DNA of 64,000 bases, taken from NCBI GenBank assembly GCA_025174535.1, contig JALBUN010000011.1, forward strand, positions 868,001-932,000. Direction: 5' to 3'. The first letter of the stretch is position 1; each line of letters starts with the position of its first letter. Made by a program: the position numbers and the translations under genes. Below the pieces are notes generated by a model. That model was not told the DNA's origin and ran no database searches. It saw only the letters and a list, made by a program, of their open reading frames with translations. The DNA is from Cantharellus purpuraceus (lineage: Eukaryota; Basidiomycota; Agaricomycetes; Cantharellales; Hydnaceae). Shown piece by piece: positions 47,981 through 59,828 of this stretch.

Positions 47981-48127
47981 CCAGCAACCGTCTTTACCAC
48001 ACATCTTCACCCCACCAGCAACCGTCTTTACCACGCATCTTCGCTCCACCAGCAACCGTCTTTACCACGCATCTTCACTCCACCAGCAACCGTCTTTACC
48101 ACGCATCTTCACTCCACCAGCAACCGC
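47981..48127 (+). repeat. 34-bp minisatellite, 4.3 units
   Basis: Unit ccagcaaccgtctttaccac plus 14 nt (to ctcca), repeated at 47981, 48015, 48049 and 48083, with a partial copy at 48117. Units differ at one to three positions. As 34 is not a multiple of 3, it is unlikely to be coding. Confidence 0.9.
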
Positions 48128-51100
48128 CACCAGCACCGCCGTCCCATTCAAAGCGGCGCTACCGACCCTCGTATCGCTGATGTTGATAAAGTCAAAAAGT
48201 TCACAGGAAGAAGCGTCGCTCGAGAGCTGAGAAAAACGATGTTGGCTAGGGTGCATTGGCAAGAGAGAAAAATCCTGGAATGGTCCGCGAGCGCAAGTCC
48301 GACTCCCGTCATGCGCGATGGTGCCTACGGGCTCTGTCGACTCGCGCGAGACGTTCATAGTCAGCTGGGATGTAGCCGAGTGCAAGACCAACTGCCGTGC
48401 CAAGGTCAATGGGGAGCAGGACAAGCCCGGGTCTAGGTGTCGATCGGCCATTGCGGAGTTGACAAGCCTTACAATAAATACCCCGCGGTCAACTAGACGA
48501 CTGTATCAAGTTCTATCGTTAATCGCACCAACAAGAACACTTGGTCGATAACCAGGTCGATGCTCTGGACTCCTTGCAGAATGTCATGCTTAACCTGACG
48601 TTTGCGCTCTATCTATGGGATTCTATTTCCTGAGGACGACTGGGTGAAATATCGGCAACGTGCTCAGCAGAGTCCAAGTTATTACCATTTCTGTGCCACG
48701 GGGTGAGGCGCAGTTGCTTCGACCTTTCGTATCGAGTAGCAAATCCCAATTTGTCGATGAGTTATTATACTCGGCCGGGTGTGGACCCTTTTCTTGTGCT
48801 CACCGCCGTCGCTTGCGGGAGATTGCACAACGGATTCAGTTATTGTTTGTGAGCACATCTGCGGATGCCATCGCCCATGCCTCATTTGCTTCATGACTAC
48901 AGCGTTGTTTTGTTTCATATTTACACCTGGCATGCTAATGTCTCGAGTCCGTCTATATCTCCACCTTCGGATTAGCAGAGGACGCGGTCGAACTCGCTGG
49001 GGACCCGATATGCATGGATATTTCATGGCGATGAGACATGGTATTGGAAAAAGGTACAACGTTTATCGAGAGGGAGATATCTAACGGCCCCAGTCATTAT
49101 TCTGGAGTCACCTGTGTCTTAACACGTCTGCTCGTTTTACTCAAACGCCTATGCTTATCCAGGTATCTTCATCGCAGTCGTAACAAAGCTTAGTGTTTGC
49201 AACAGCATATATCCAGCTATTAACATTCACGGTTCAAGTCTGCTAATATGTAAGATCATACTCGGATTGTGACATTATCTATGTAATTTCCAATCCGATG
49301 GGGTCGTCTGGACCGTTGTGATCCTTATAAGTCCCATGGCCTCGGTGCACGTCTTGGGAACCCTTTGACTTTAAATCAGTGGAGCACTCAAAGGAAGTAA
49401 ACCGTAGTACCTCAACGCGACATAAACATGAAGGAATATACGAGCAAATTTAGAAATGCATGGTTCGGAACTGCGAGGCCGCGTCAAAACTGGAAACTCT
49501 CTTTAGAAGCCATGTAAACTTGGTTACTCGGGCAGGACGTGGCTATGAATCTTCTGTACTCGAGTTGTATGTCTCAAGATGGGGTCTAGAATTTGGATGC
49601 GGCGTTGCGCTCAGTTACTCGAGAAGAAGACGTGGTTACGAACGTTCCGTACTCAAGCGTGCATACGTCCAATGGTGATATGACAATTAACGGGCTTGTA
49701 GATATAAGACCGTGATACTAGCCACTATCTGATTATGACTTCACTTAGCAAAAGAGAATCGCTAACAAGAAGCCACTATACCTAGCAAATTCAAATACAA
49801 CGCTCTGCCGTCAAGACTGCGTTCAAACTTACTAGTTATTCCTATTCTATACTGACAGGGAAAACTCCGCCGCAAACGGTCAGCCAGCCATCTCCGGTAA
49901 AGCTGCTGTCAGTCTATGCATTCCTGTCCGCTGGTCAATTCTGAGACGGGTGTTGTCCTTGCGGTCCCTTCTGCACTGATATACGAATTCGATTGTCTCG
50001 CACGACAGAGCCCGTAGGCACCGTCGTGCATGACGAGAGTCAGCCTTGAACGTTGACGCCTCTGGTCGAGTGACTGCAAGCCCAAATCTTGCATTCGCAT
50101 CGATGCATGTTGGTCCTTCTCAAATCTCGAATGCCGTTGGCACGAACATGAGAGTCGGCCCTCGACACGAGACCCAGAGTTGGGAGTTAGTGTGGAGAGG
50201 ACCACTCGGTCGTCGGTGCGTCAACCAGACCTGTTGAGGTATGCGTTGGCGATTGTTGGATACGATGTCTATTGAGGTGATGTTTTATTTAGAAAGTGAG
50301 GTGCTCCAACTTGCTCATTTGTCGGCTACATGCCACGGGTGCACTGACCCGGCGCACTCTGACCCGGCAGTGACAATAAGACCTGCCCGATGTCACAGTA
50401 GGTGCTTCAGACCGCGAAGAGTATCTGGAATGTGCCTTCTGGAAGGTTACTTGCTGGATAGGGTTCTTCATGAAAAGGCCCTGGGCTACCGATCATGTGT
50501 TGGCGCATGCGTTGGACCTTCGTGGAGCATCCAGTTGCTATTCCCTTGATGACGGGGTGTGTTCCGCTATCAAACCCATGCAGCCTTCGGGATATGCCCT
50601 GGAGCATGTGTCGCTTCCCAACCATAAGGCCGTTGGGAGATGCACTTGACAACCTTGGATGTTGAGCCAACCAATCATCCGTCTGGATATGTTCTTGAGA
50701 AGGGCGTTTGGCTGTTCGATCCAGCATTGGGATGTGTCTTTGAGAACGAGACATGGCGCATTCCGCTCCTTAACCATGCAGCCGTCGATAGCGGGTGGTC
50801 CTGGTCGAGTTGAATTGTATCAGACCAAAGTGGGGAACATGAAATAGGACGGAGTGGGACAGTAGAAGGAGGATGAATTGGATGGGAGGATGAGGCGGAG
50901 GGTGACCGGTTGGTTGCTACTGGCTTGGTGGTCACCCTAATAACATCTCATAACCAGGTTTTCCCCACGAACAACAGCAATCCTCTTTTCAGGGGCATTC
51001 TTCCGACCACGACCGCATGGAGTCGTGCGTATGGAACGTCTGATTCTCAATCTTCGGGCTACATAAGTAGCAATTCTCTCAGTCGAATGTATACTTCAGG

Positions 51101-53129
51101 ACCGTGAAGAGCTTACCACATGCGCATCTTCCCTCGGTCATGTACCACTTGGTCAGACCCCCCTGCGGCTATTGTGACGTGTCTTCCATCATGTCGCGCG
51201 ATCTACGTCCCCGTGAATCCGTGGTTTTGCCTTCTCTGGTCATCTCGAACAACTCCCGGGGAGGCTGTTGCGTTTGATTGCCTTAAGTCTCGTCGTGGGT
51301 AGAGCAGCAAGTAGGTGACCGGTAAATCCTCTCCTATATTTGGTGGGAAGCGCAGGAATATCTGAGACTAAACGTGTAGAAACGTTCTGGTGCCTCCCCC
51401 GTCATGACACGATCCCCATCATCAGTTACAAACGGACAGCAGTTGTCGTTGGACTGCTATGATACTGCCATAAGCATTTGTGAGGCAAGGACGAGATCAC
51501 TGGAAAGTCGCTGGAATAAACGCCTTACTCTAGCTCCGCGTCCTGTGCTTCGGCTGGAATTCCATATTGCTATCTGCCTGTCCGAGTGTCTCTTTACTGA
51601 CCCAAGAATAATCTTTCCTTCATTTTTCCCCTGCTGATTCCACCCATGTCCCACAGAACTCAGTTCTCAAGGGACTTCTACTTCCAACCCTCTATTGTTT
51701 AACATTTGGCGCTTCGCTCACCTTGAAACCCTCCGCTCACCCTCATTGGCGGGGGCTGTGGCGGTGCCGCGACGGAATATTTATTTGTGTACGTTTTGAA
51801 GTTTCAGTTTGGGGTGGAAGGCTGTTGTCATTTGATGTGCACAGGCTTTCCACAGGCGCGCCGCTCGCTTACTTTCCCCGCCTGTGTGTGGGCCTCTGCA
51901 CCATGATCTATTATAGTACCCTAATACGATGGGAATTGATTTAATTTGGCTTGATTGATTTCTTCGGTTGAGTGGACTCTGACAGCACCACATGTTTCCG
52001 AAACTACTTCTCTACGGTCCAGCGGACTTGTGGTGTCGAACATGTCGGACTTGTTTGCCTTCACTACATCTTGAGTCTTGCTTGTTGGGCTTGAGTATTG
52101 AAGCTTGATCGTTACATATGATTCAGTGAAATCTGGAGGTGGATGTCTAATAGTCCGTTTGGGAATGTTGTCGCTATTTTAATGCGCCCCTCACTCGACA
52201 TCCTGTCTTGTGATCCACAGTGTGAAGTATGAAGCACAAACATCGAGCATGAAGGATGAATGACACAGGTCTTCTGAAACCTCCAACTACACTACTTTAC
52301 GATTTCCGAACCAGCGAGGCCGTTACAGCACCGAGCGCGACGAAAGAGAAGCAACCCCCATCTCAGCTCCATCCTGAGTCACGCAGGGCCCGCTCGAGTT
52401 AACACTCTCGAACACTCGAGGCACGTCAAGCATGCTTCTGACGCCGTGTGGATCAACCCGGTCAGTATGTCCGATACATGGCGGGTCGGTGGAAAGTACC
52501 TCGACACTAGGTGGTGACCTTATCAATCCATTGACTCGCCCGAATGTGGCGATTCGCACCACTCGATATCGACACCCTGTACGCCCACAGAGTGTGTGGT
52601 AGCGATGGTATCCAGAGAATTGACCCCGTCATTGTATGACGGTGTGTTTGAATCGAGTGCCCTTCCTACACATGATGCCTGTGAAAAGGAGTCAATCAAG
52701 CGCGAAACTTCTTCAGATATGGATTCCATACCTATTTTCCTGATATGTTCAACAAGGCTGCCCGACTACGCGAGGATAACCCGGTTCAAATATTCCATCT
52801 GAGTGATAGAAGTCAAAGCCGGCAGACTTGACAACAACAACTGGCACGCACCACGTTGAATTTGTGATATCAGAGGGATGGCGTGAAACCCATGAGTAAA
52901 CCAGGCGTATACTCGGGGTGTGATGGAAGTTGGCATGAAGCCATTGATGCGGCTGAGCCTGGGCGTCTATGGCTGTGTAACGAGTTAGAGATCGGACTTC
53001 GAAGTACTTAGCACAACCAGTAGACCAGCTGTAACCAAGTATATATTGTTAAGCTGTGGCGCACGTGACTTGTTCCATACTATTTAGACACGCTCGCGTT
53101 TATGTAACACCTCAGTGAACTTACCACTC
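48128..53129. other. Gene-poor 5 kb
   Basis: Many short frames, none above 125 codons and none with motifs or family resemblance. Minus-strand frames at 52,323-52,729 have unbiased composition and are not supported. No tRNA, LTR pair or minisatellite seen here. Confidence 0.4.
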
Positions 53130-53890
53130 TGTTTTGGAACCTGCAAAATTATGGTGTTAGGGAAAACTCTAAATCACCACAATTCCGTGAATGAACAGCT
53201 GAGAAGAATATCAAATCCTACTGCAGCACAACTCTAGAAATGATTTAACATTTGTACTTTGGTTACAATCCGTTGTAATGGTCAATGCAGACGATACGCA
53301 GGAAGGTAATACGTTTCTTAGCAGTAGGGAATGAATAAGACTTCCAGAGTCTAGAGTTCACAGACGCTTAGGGGTCCAGATATTCCAAAAAGAGGGGAAT
53401 GCACTTAGAGGCTAGAGGAAGTAGGTGGATGAATCCGACCATCCAACCAGTGACACTCTGAAGCGGGTAACAGCGATGTGTGAAGTAGTCTAGCAACTGC
53501 TTCACACAAGTTCAAGATTCTAATGCTCTGCAAAGGCAGTACACACTAGTAACTTAAACAAGAGCACTAATGGCAGGACTATCGACAGACAATCTCACCC
53601 TGTAGATTCGTAGTCACGCAAGGTAGATACTACACTCACGCCCAAAGCAGGACAATCACTACTTTGAGTGCAATCGAATACAGTTACACAACTGTAAGTG
53701 ACCCTTGAACTGGACAATCAACAGTTACTGAGATATAGAGGATGACACTGTATGTCACTCTAGTCACACTGATGTGCAAATGATGGGGTAGAAATGGTTA
53801 TTTATTTCAGAGGCAGAATGGGGTCCTTTTATATTGTATTTACAGGAGCTGACTAATACTACTGGAAACTTCTACCTATTAATAGATGGA
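53130..53890 (-). mobile_element. LTR family 1, truncated copy
   Basis: Nearly identical over 761 nt to 62076-62836. Its left edge (TGTTTTGGAACC) is the true LTR end seen in three copies. Its right edge is a break, where family-2 LTR sequence (cctcactaat) begins directly. Relative to the full copy it lacks the 634 nt that carry the TGTATGGG end. Confidence 0.8.
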
Positions 53891-54297
53891 CCTCACTAAT
53901 ACCGGTGTCTGAGATTTTGGAGATGGAGTACGACTTAGAGAGTTAGGATCGGACTTAGGAGCTAGGCGTGATTTGATATTCAAACTGGGGAATGAAGTCC
54001 CCAGTCGGGCAACTTAAATACATATTTGAAATCTAATAATAATTACTCCGGTGATGGGTCTCCGAGGCCGACGGCCTTGTGTGAGTATGTCTGAGTCTGA
54101 TGGGGATGGATGTCTGGGTTCCTATGGTGATGCTGATGCATCAATCGGAACTGGAGATGGATGGGCGGAATCGGCGGTGACAATCAGACAGGTAAATGGA
54201 GATGTAGCGGTTTCCAAATGGAGTATAGATTTCATATGCGTGGGGATCTGAGGGGATCAGACGGGGATCTGGGTGTTAATGAATATAGTCATAACAG
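53891..54297. mobile_element. LTR family 2 sequence, 5'-truncated
   Basis: Matches the outer LTR at about 61,710-62,070 plus 63,471-63,508 (strings ggagatggagtacgacttag, gaagtccccagt, cctatggtgatg). The first about 115 nt of the LTR are missing at the junction with family 1. Here it ends near gtcataaca and continues into the body unit described next. Confidence 0.6.
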
Positions 54298-54356
54298 TAT
54301 CTCTCCATTTAAGGCTGAGCCCCTGAGGCCTCATGTCCATGGATTGAATAGGTGAG

Positions 54357-54959
54357 ATGATTGGGCGCGGTCGGAGTTATACTGGGGGTCTGGAGACATA
54401 TAAAAGGAGGGGCATGATTGAGGTCTTATCCTCAACGATGTCAAACCTTTTGGCAAGCATGAGCATGGCCGAGCTGGAGCAGTTGCTCTTGGCCCGACGG
54501 AAGGAAGAGGAAGAGGAGCAGAAACGGAAATGGAAGGAGGAGGAGGCGGAATGGAGATGGAAGGAGGAGGAGGCGGAACAGAAACGGAAGGAGGAGGAGG
54601 AGGCAGAACGGAGATGGAAGGAGGAGGAGGAGGTGGAATGGAGACGGAAGGAGGAGGAGGAGGCGGAATGGAGATGGAAGGAGGAGGAAGAGCAGCGGCA
54701 GAAAGAGGTGGCGAAAACAGAACGGAGAAGGAAAGAGGAGGAAGCGAAAGTCGAGAGGGCCCGCATGGTGAAGGAACTTGCGGCAGCGATGGAGGCTGCG
54801 AGACTGAAAGAAGTGGAGGAGCAGGCACACGAGTTAGAGGCCACCATGGAGGTAGAGGAGGAGGTGACCGGTGACGAGCCAGGACGCATCGAGGATGCAT
54901 ATCGAACCACTCTGACAGTCCAACTCCGCCAGCGTCTTTTCGTATCAACTTTTAAATAG
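54357..54959 (+). CDS. Glu/Lys/Arg-rich coiled-coil ORF in retroelement body, 200 aa
   Basis: A frame of 200 codons downstream of a TATA element. After a leader with MSNLLASMSMAELEQLLLARRKEEEEEQ, it consists of repeats of the type EEEAEWRWK / EEEAEQKRK encoded by a GA-rich minisatellite (units about 24-27 nt, 54,500-54,720). It then ends with a non-repetitive helical part (ARMVKELAAAMEAARLKEVEEQ). Strong single-helix or coiled-coil character. The matching ORF in the second body copy is interrupted, so selection is doubtful. All frames of the GA-rich DNA are open on both strands, so the ORF could be partly an artefact of composition. Confidence 0.4.
   Translation: MIGRGRSYTGGLETYKRRGMIEVLSSTMSNLLASMSMAELEQLLLARRKEEEEEQKRKWKEEEAEWRWKEEEAEQKRKEEEEAERRWKEEEEVEWRRKEEEEAEWRWKEEEEQRQKEVAKTERRRKEEEAKVERARMVKELAAAMEAARLKEVEEQAHELEATMEVEEEVTGDEPGRIEDAYRTTLTVQLRQRLFVSTFK
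54500..54740 (+). repeat. GA-rich minisatellite inside the coiled-coil ORF
   Basis: Imperfect units built on ggaaggaggaggaggcggaa with variable ggagatgg inserts, about 24-27 nt each, so in frame. The second body copy (57,235-57,425) has a shorter and rearranged array. Confidence 0.8.
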
Positions 54960-55077
54960 CGCCGCAACTCCCTCTCCACCTCAGTCTCTAATTCTAGCCA
55001 TCAATCGTCACTCGTGTTTCATCGCCATCGATCATTATCAGCCTTCTATTCACACCAATCCTTTCATCATCATTCAC

Positions 55078-55512
55078 ATGGCTTCCCATTCTATTCCCCT
55101 CTCCAACATCACTTCTAATAATACATCACACTGGTCTCTGGACACAGAGGACTATCAAAAATACGCCGAGCTCCACGGGCATGTTAAGCCACCTCCACGT
55201 GTCAAAATACTTCCAAAACTCTTTCAACGTCCAAGATCCCCACCATGCCTCTCTTATGCTATTGGCGATCCCATATTCTTTCACAATTCCGTTGAACCAT
55301 ATACATTCCTCGGCATTTCACCTCTATATCGTAACACGGATAGAAGAGTCGAACGTGAGGTAGAATTTCAGTCGCCATTGCCGACCTATCCTCCCACTTC
55401 AATCCGACTCAGGTTACATCATGTCAGGCAAAGGGACCAAATACTCTTGGAGCGGGATACCATATGGAGACGGATCACTAAGACAATAAGGAGTATTTGT
55501 TGTGGATGCTGA
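55078..55512 (+). CDS. Unknown 144-aa ORF in retroelement body
   Basis: ATG at 55078 (MASHSIPLSNITSNNTSHW) to a stop at 55512, preceded by an AT-rich tttaaatag element at about 54,952. Basic, with a Pro-rich middle (HVKPPPRVKILPKLF) and two Cys at the end (SICCGC). No family recognised. In the second body copy (57,634 onward) a small deletion turns NITSNN into NITS-stop, while the rest is conserved at DNA level. Confidence 0.35.
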   Translation: MASHSIPLSNITSNNTSHWSLDTEDYQKYAELHGHVKPPPRVKILPKLFQRPRSPPCLSYAIGDPIFFHNSVEPYTFLGISPLYRNTDRRVEREVEFQSPLPTYPPTSIRLRLHHVRQRDQILLERDTIWRRITKTIRSICCGC

Positions 55513-56324
55513 CTGAAGTCCTCATGTGACTCAGGGTCAATTTACCTTTGGAGCTGTAGGGAAGATGGTATTGGTGGATGTTTCTATTGTTCTTTTATAT
55601 GACTCACCCCTGTTTCATCTTTTAATTCATTCATACACGACTTACTCATCCTTGTTCTATTTTTGGTTCTTTTATTACTCATCACCCCCTATTCTTACAA
55701 AGATTACCCCTATCTGTCGTTTCATTTCTCCATGATTTCCCCTTTAGTAGTTCAACTTCACATGCTTCGTCAGCTGGCTTGATCAGCATTTCTTGCATCA
55801 TATCGCATCATTTGCTCCTCATATTGTGTCGTTGTGCCCTGGGGATTTGTATATAAAAGGGCGCTAGTTTTCGCCTTTGGAATGAATCAATAAGTTTTCA
55901 GCCAACGCTCTAAAGTCAAAGTCCACGCTCTAAGTCTACGCTCTACGCTCTACATCACAATCCATCATCTCTACACCAAGGTAAAGCACCTTGGTTCCAC
56001 GATCAGATTTCCCTCCTCCACCGAGAGGTTGCTTCTCTTGAAACCAGCTTTCGCGTACCTCCCAACCGGGCTCCGCATTGTCATCCAGTCACAGAGCACG
56101 ATCAGCCATCGGGACCGACCTTTTGCTCCCATCCTCATCCAACCACAGAGCACTATCCCACTTCCCTGTTACGTACCCCTCACCCTGATTGATCTTTGGA
56201 GTGCTGAACAACTGCATTACACACCGTCTGTTTGCTAGGACCGTTGCGCGCAGGCTTATAGGATCTATTCCTTAAGCGAACCGACACCGGGGCAGGGGGA
56301 ACCAGCCACCCAGGAAGTCCAAGT

Positions 56325-56888
56325 GTGCCAATACAGCCAGGGACCCTGGAAGTCGCCATCATCTCCGTTACACGGACGGAGACGACTCGTTCGAGGACTG
56401 TCACTGCGGAGGACTCGCCGTTACGTCTGCAGGCACAGCCCCTATTTGAGTTGGGGGCAGCTGAGGAAGATGATGTGGCAGAGATGGAGAGGGTGGAGGT
56501 GGAGGCGGATCCAGATGCCAATGTGGATCTCAATGCAAATGCGGAGCCCGAGGCGGGCGTGGATGTTGGGATGGATGCGGAGCTGGATCCCACTTTGAAT
56601 TCCTATGAGGAGATGGCTTGGGTAGCTGCGGTCGAGGCTCGCAAAAGAGTGGAGCTCTATGCCGCTACCACCAAGAAGAATCTCAATGTCGCGGTCTTTT
56701 CATTGAAGGCCTACCCAAGTGCTGATATAGAGAAGCGAGAGGCGGACTGGAGGGTCATATGGTGCAAGGCAGAGAGTCGTGTGTTGGCGACCTGTAAGAA
56801 GGAGCTGTGTGTTGCGAGGTCAGTGATCCAGCTTTGCAATCCTATGGTGATGCTGATGCATCAGTTGGAACCGGAGACGGATGGGTGA
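56325..56888 (+). CDS. Unknown 187-aa ORF, gag-like position
   Basis: Follows the ttaagcgaaccgaca boundary by about 40 nt, the position expected for gag after an LTR and primer site. The product is acidic in the middle (EVEADPDANVDLNANAEPEAG). A helical basic region follows (VAAVEARKRVELYAATTKKN, IEKREADWRVIWCKAESRVL). No zinc knuckle. The last 15 codons run into the start of the second body copy, so the frame is truncated by the duplication junction at about 56,842. Confidence 0.35.
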   Translation: MPIQPGTLEVAIISVTRTETTRSRTVTAEDSPLRLQAQPLFELGAAEEDDVAEMERVEVEADPDANVDLNANAEPEAGVDVGMDAELDPTLNSYEEMAWVAAVEARKRVELYAATTKKNLNVAVFSLKAYPSADIEKREADWRVIWCKAESRVLATCKKELCVARSVIQLCNPMVMLMHQLEPETDG

Positions 56889-58852
56889 GATTCAGCAGTG
56901 ACAATTGGACAGATAGATGGAGATGTGATGGTTTTCAAATGGAGTATAGATTTCATATGTGCGGGGATCTGAGTGGATCGGATGGGGATCTGGGCATTAA
57001 TGAATATAGTCATAACAGTATCTCTCCATTTAAGGCCAAGCCCCTGAGGCCTCATGTCCATGGATTGAATAGGTGAGACGGTTGGGCACAGTTGGAGTTA
57101 TACTGGGGGTCTGGAGACATATAAAAGGAGGGGCATGATTGAGGTCTTATCCTCAATGATGTCAAACCCTTTGGCAAGCATGAGCGTGGCCGAGCTTGAG
57201 CAGTTGCTCTTGGCCTGACAGAAGGAAGAGGAAGAGGAGTGGAAACGGAAGGAAGAGGAAGAGGAGTGGAGATGGAAAGAGGAGGAGGAAGCAGAACAGA
57301 GACGGAAGGAGGAGGAGGAGGCAGAACGGAAATGGAAGGAGGAGGAGGAGGCAGAATGGAGACGGAAGGAGGAGGAGGAGGAGGCAGAACGGAGGCAGAA
57401 GGAGGAGGAGCGGAGACGGAAAGAGGCAGTGACGAGCCAGGACACATCAAGGACGTATATTGAACCACTCTGACAGTCCAACTCCGCCAGCGTCTTTTCA
57501 TATCAACTTTAAATAGCGCCGTAACTCCCTCTCCACCTCAGTCTCTAATTCTAGCCATCAATCATCACTCGTGTTTCATCGCCATCGATCATTATCAGCC
57601 TTCTATTCACACCAATCCTTTCATCATCATTCACATGGCTTCCCATTCTATTCCCCTCTCCAACATCACTTCTTAATACATCACACTGGTCTCTGGACAC
57701 AGAGGACTATCAAAAATACGCCAAGCTCCATGGGCATGTTAAGCCACCTCCACATGTCAAAATACTTCCAAAACTTTTTCAACATCCAAGATCCCCACCA
57801 TGTCTCTCTTATGCCATTGGCGATCCCATATTCTTTCACAATTCCGTTGAACCATATACATTCCTCGGCATTTCGCCTCTATATTGTAACATGGATAGAA
57901 GAGTCGGACGTGAGGTAGAATTTCAGTCACCATCACCGACCTATCCTCCCACTTCAATCCGACTCAGGTTACATCGTGTCAGGCAAAGGGACCGAATACC
58001 CTTGGAAAGGGATACCATATGGAGACGGATCACTAAGACAATAAGGAGTATTTGTTGTGGATGCTGACTGAAGTCCTCATGTGACTCAGGGTCAATTTAC
58101 CTTTGGAGCTGTAGGGAAGATGGTATTGGTGGATGTTTCTATTGTTCTTTTATATGACTCACCCCTGTTTCATCTTTTAATTCATTCATACATGACTTAC
58201 TCATCCTTGTTCTATTTTTGGTTCTTTTATTACTCATCACCCCCTATTCTTACAAAGATTACCCCTATCTGTCGTTTCATTTCTCCATGATTTCCCCATT
58301 AGTAGTTCAACTTCACACACTTTGTCAGCTGGCTTGATCAGCATTTCTTGCATCATATTGCATCATTTGCTCCTCATATTGTGTCATTGTGCCCTGGGGA
58401 TTTGTATATAAAAGGGCGCTAGTTTTCGCCTTTGGAATGAATCAACAAGTTTTCAGCCAACGCTCTAAAGTCAAAGTCCAAGCTCTAAGTCTACGCTCTA
58501 CACTCTACATCACAATCCATCATCTCTACACTGAGGTAAAACACCTTGGTTCAATGATCAGATTTCCCTCCGCCACCGAGAGGTTGCTTCTCTTGAAACC
58601 AGCTTTCGCGTACCTCCCAACCGGGCTCCGCATTGTCATCCAGTCACAGAGCACGATCAGCCATCGGGACCGACCTTTTGCTCCCATCCCCATCCAATCA
58701 CTGAGCACTATTCCACTTCCCTGTTACTAAGTGCTACCTCTACCCCTCGACCTGATTGATCTTTGAAGTGCTGAACAATTGCGTTACACACCGTCTGTTT
58801 GCTAGGACCATTGCGCGCAGGCTTATAGGATCTATTCCTTAAGCGAACCGAC
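56842..58852 (+). repeat. Body unit, copy 2 (decayed)
   Basis: Direct repeat of 54,121-56,284. Compared with copy 1, many differences are C/T or G/A changes at CG sites (for example caacg to caatg, cacgtg to cacatg, atcgtaacacgg to attgtaacatgg). The coiled-coil ORF here has an early stop (LLLA-stop, about 57,217) and a contracted array. The 144-codon ORF has a stop after NITS. Confidence 0.7.
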
Positions 58853-58856
58853 AGCA

Positions 58857-59365
58857 TGAGTGTAGTATCTGCCTCATGTGACTACAAATCTACAGGGTGA
58901 GATTGTCTGTCAATAGTCCTGCCATTAGTGCTCTTGTTTAAGTTACTAGTGTGTACTGCCTTTGCAGAGCATTAGAAGCTTGAACTCATGTGAAGCAATT
59001 GCTAGACTACTTCACACATCGCTGTTACCCACTTCTGAGTGCCACTGGTTGGATGGTTGGATTCATCCACCTACTTCCTTTAGCCTCTAAGTGCATTCCC
59101 CTCTTTTTGGAATATCTGGACCCCTAAGTGTCCGTGAACTCTAGACTCTGGAAGTCTTATTCATTTCTTGCTGCTAAGAAACATATTACTTTTCTGCATA
59201 TAGTCTGCATTGACCAATACAAAGGATTGTAACCAAAGTACAAACGTTAAATTGTTTCTGGAGTTGTGCTGCAGCAGGGTTTGATATTCTTCTCAGCTGT
59301 TCATTCATGGAATTGTGGTGATTTAGAGTTTGCCCTAACACCATAATTTTGCGGGTTCCAAAACA
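58857..59365 (+). mobile_element. LTR family 1, truncated copy ending CCAAAACA
   Basis: Reverse-complement match to 62,076-about 62,585. The right edge is the true LTR terminus (ggttccaaaaca) and is followed by ccgac; the left edge is a break against the end of body copy 2. Confidence 0.75.
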
Positions 59366-59828
59366 CCGACGCATGACACCATCACCTCCACCTCACTAGC
59401 TAAACTGTTCGTTCTCCACATATTCTCTAAACACGGAGTCCCATCACATGTCACATCCAATCGGGGCTTGGAGTTCGTGTCCTCCTTCTTCCACACATTA
59501 GGAAAGGCTCTTGACATGAAGCTTCATTTCACCTCCGGATACCATCCTGAAGGAGACAGACAAACAGAACGAATGAATCAGTCCCTGGAACAATATCTCT
59601 GAATCTATTGTAACTATCAACAAGACAACTGGGCTGATCTACTTCCGATTGCATAGTTTGCCTACAACAATGCTCCAAACATGACTACTGGCATCTCTCC
59701 ATTCTCTGCTAATAAAGGCTATCATCTGAACATCTCCGTCCACCCTAAGAAGGAACTCGCCTCCACCAAAGCCTGCCATTTTGTAACTGACCTCGATCAA
59801 CCTGATCGTGCTCTGTGACTGGATGACA
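59366..59828 (+). pseudogene. Ty3/gypsy integrase, C-terminal half of the core
   Basis: Reads as an integrase core with D,D-35-E surroundings: TITSTSLAKLFVLHIFSKH, GVPSHVTSNRGLEFVSSFF, then LHFTSGYHPEGDRQTERMN and FAYNNAPNMTTGISPFSAN. Stops occur at about 59,599 and 59,656. The catalytic Asp of TSDRG is Asn here. The last about 25 nt (cgtgctctgtgactggatga) match the body units at about 56,080 in reverse orientation. It is the continuation of the integrase broken off at 60,585, but on the opposite strand. Confidence 0.75.

Larger units (their letters stand above)
54121..56284 (+). repeat. Body unit, copy 1 of a tandem pair
   Basis: Closely similar to 56,842-58,852. It includes part of LTR family 2, a TATA element (acatataaaagg, about 54,396), the coiled-coil ORF, the 144-codon ORF, a second TATA (tgtatataaaaggg, about 55,848) and a run of ctctacgctctac-type repeats. 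It ends with ttaagcgaaccgaca, also the end of copy 2, so this is probably a retroelement LTR/leader boundary. Confidence 0.65.

Noticed and set aside
50241..50549. Possible F-box start (plus strand: LLDTMSIEVMFYL ... LAHLSATC)
   Set aside because: Resembles an F-box only loosely, and downstream sequence does not continue as any F-box family; too weak to list.
54331..54979. Long minus-strand frames encoding Pro/Ser-rich or Phe/Ser-rich proteins
   Set aside because: They are the complements of the GA-rich minisatellite; repeat composition keeps every frame open, and there is no start context or motif.
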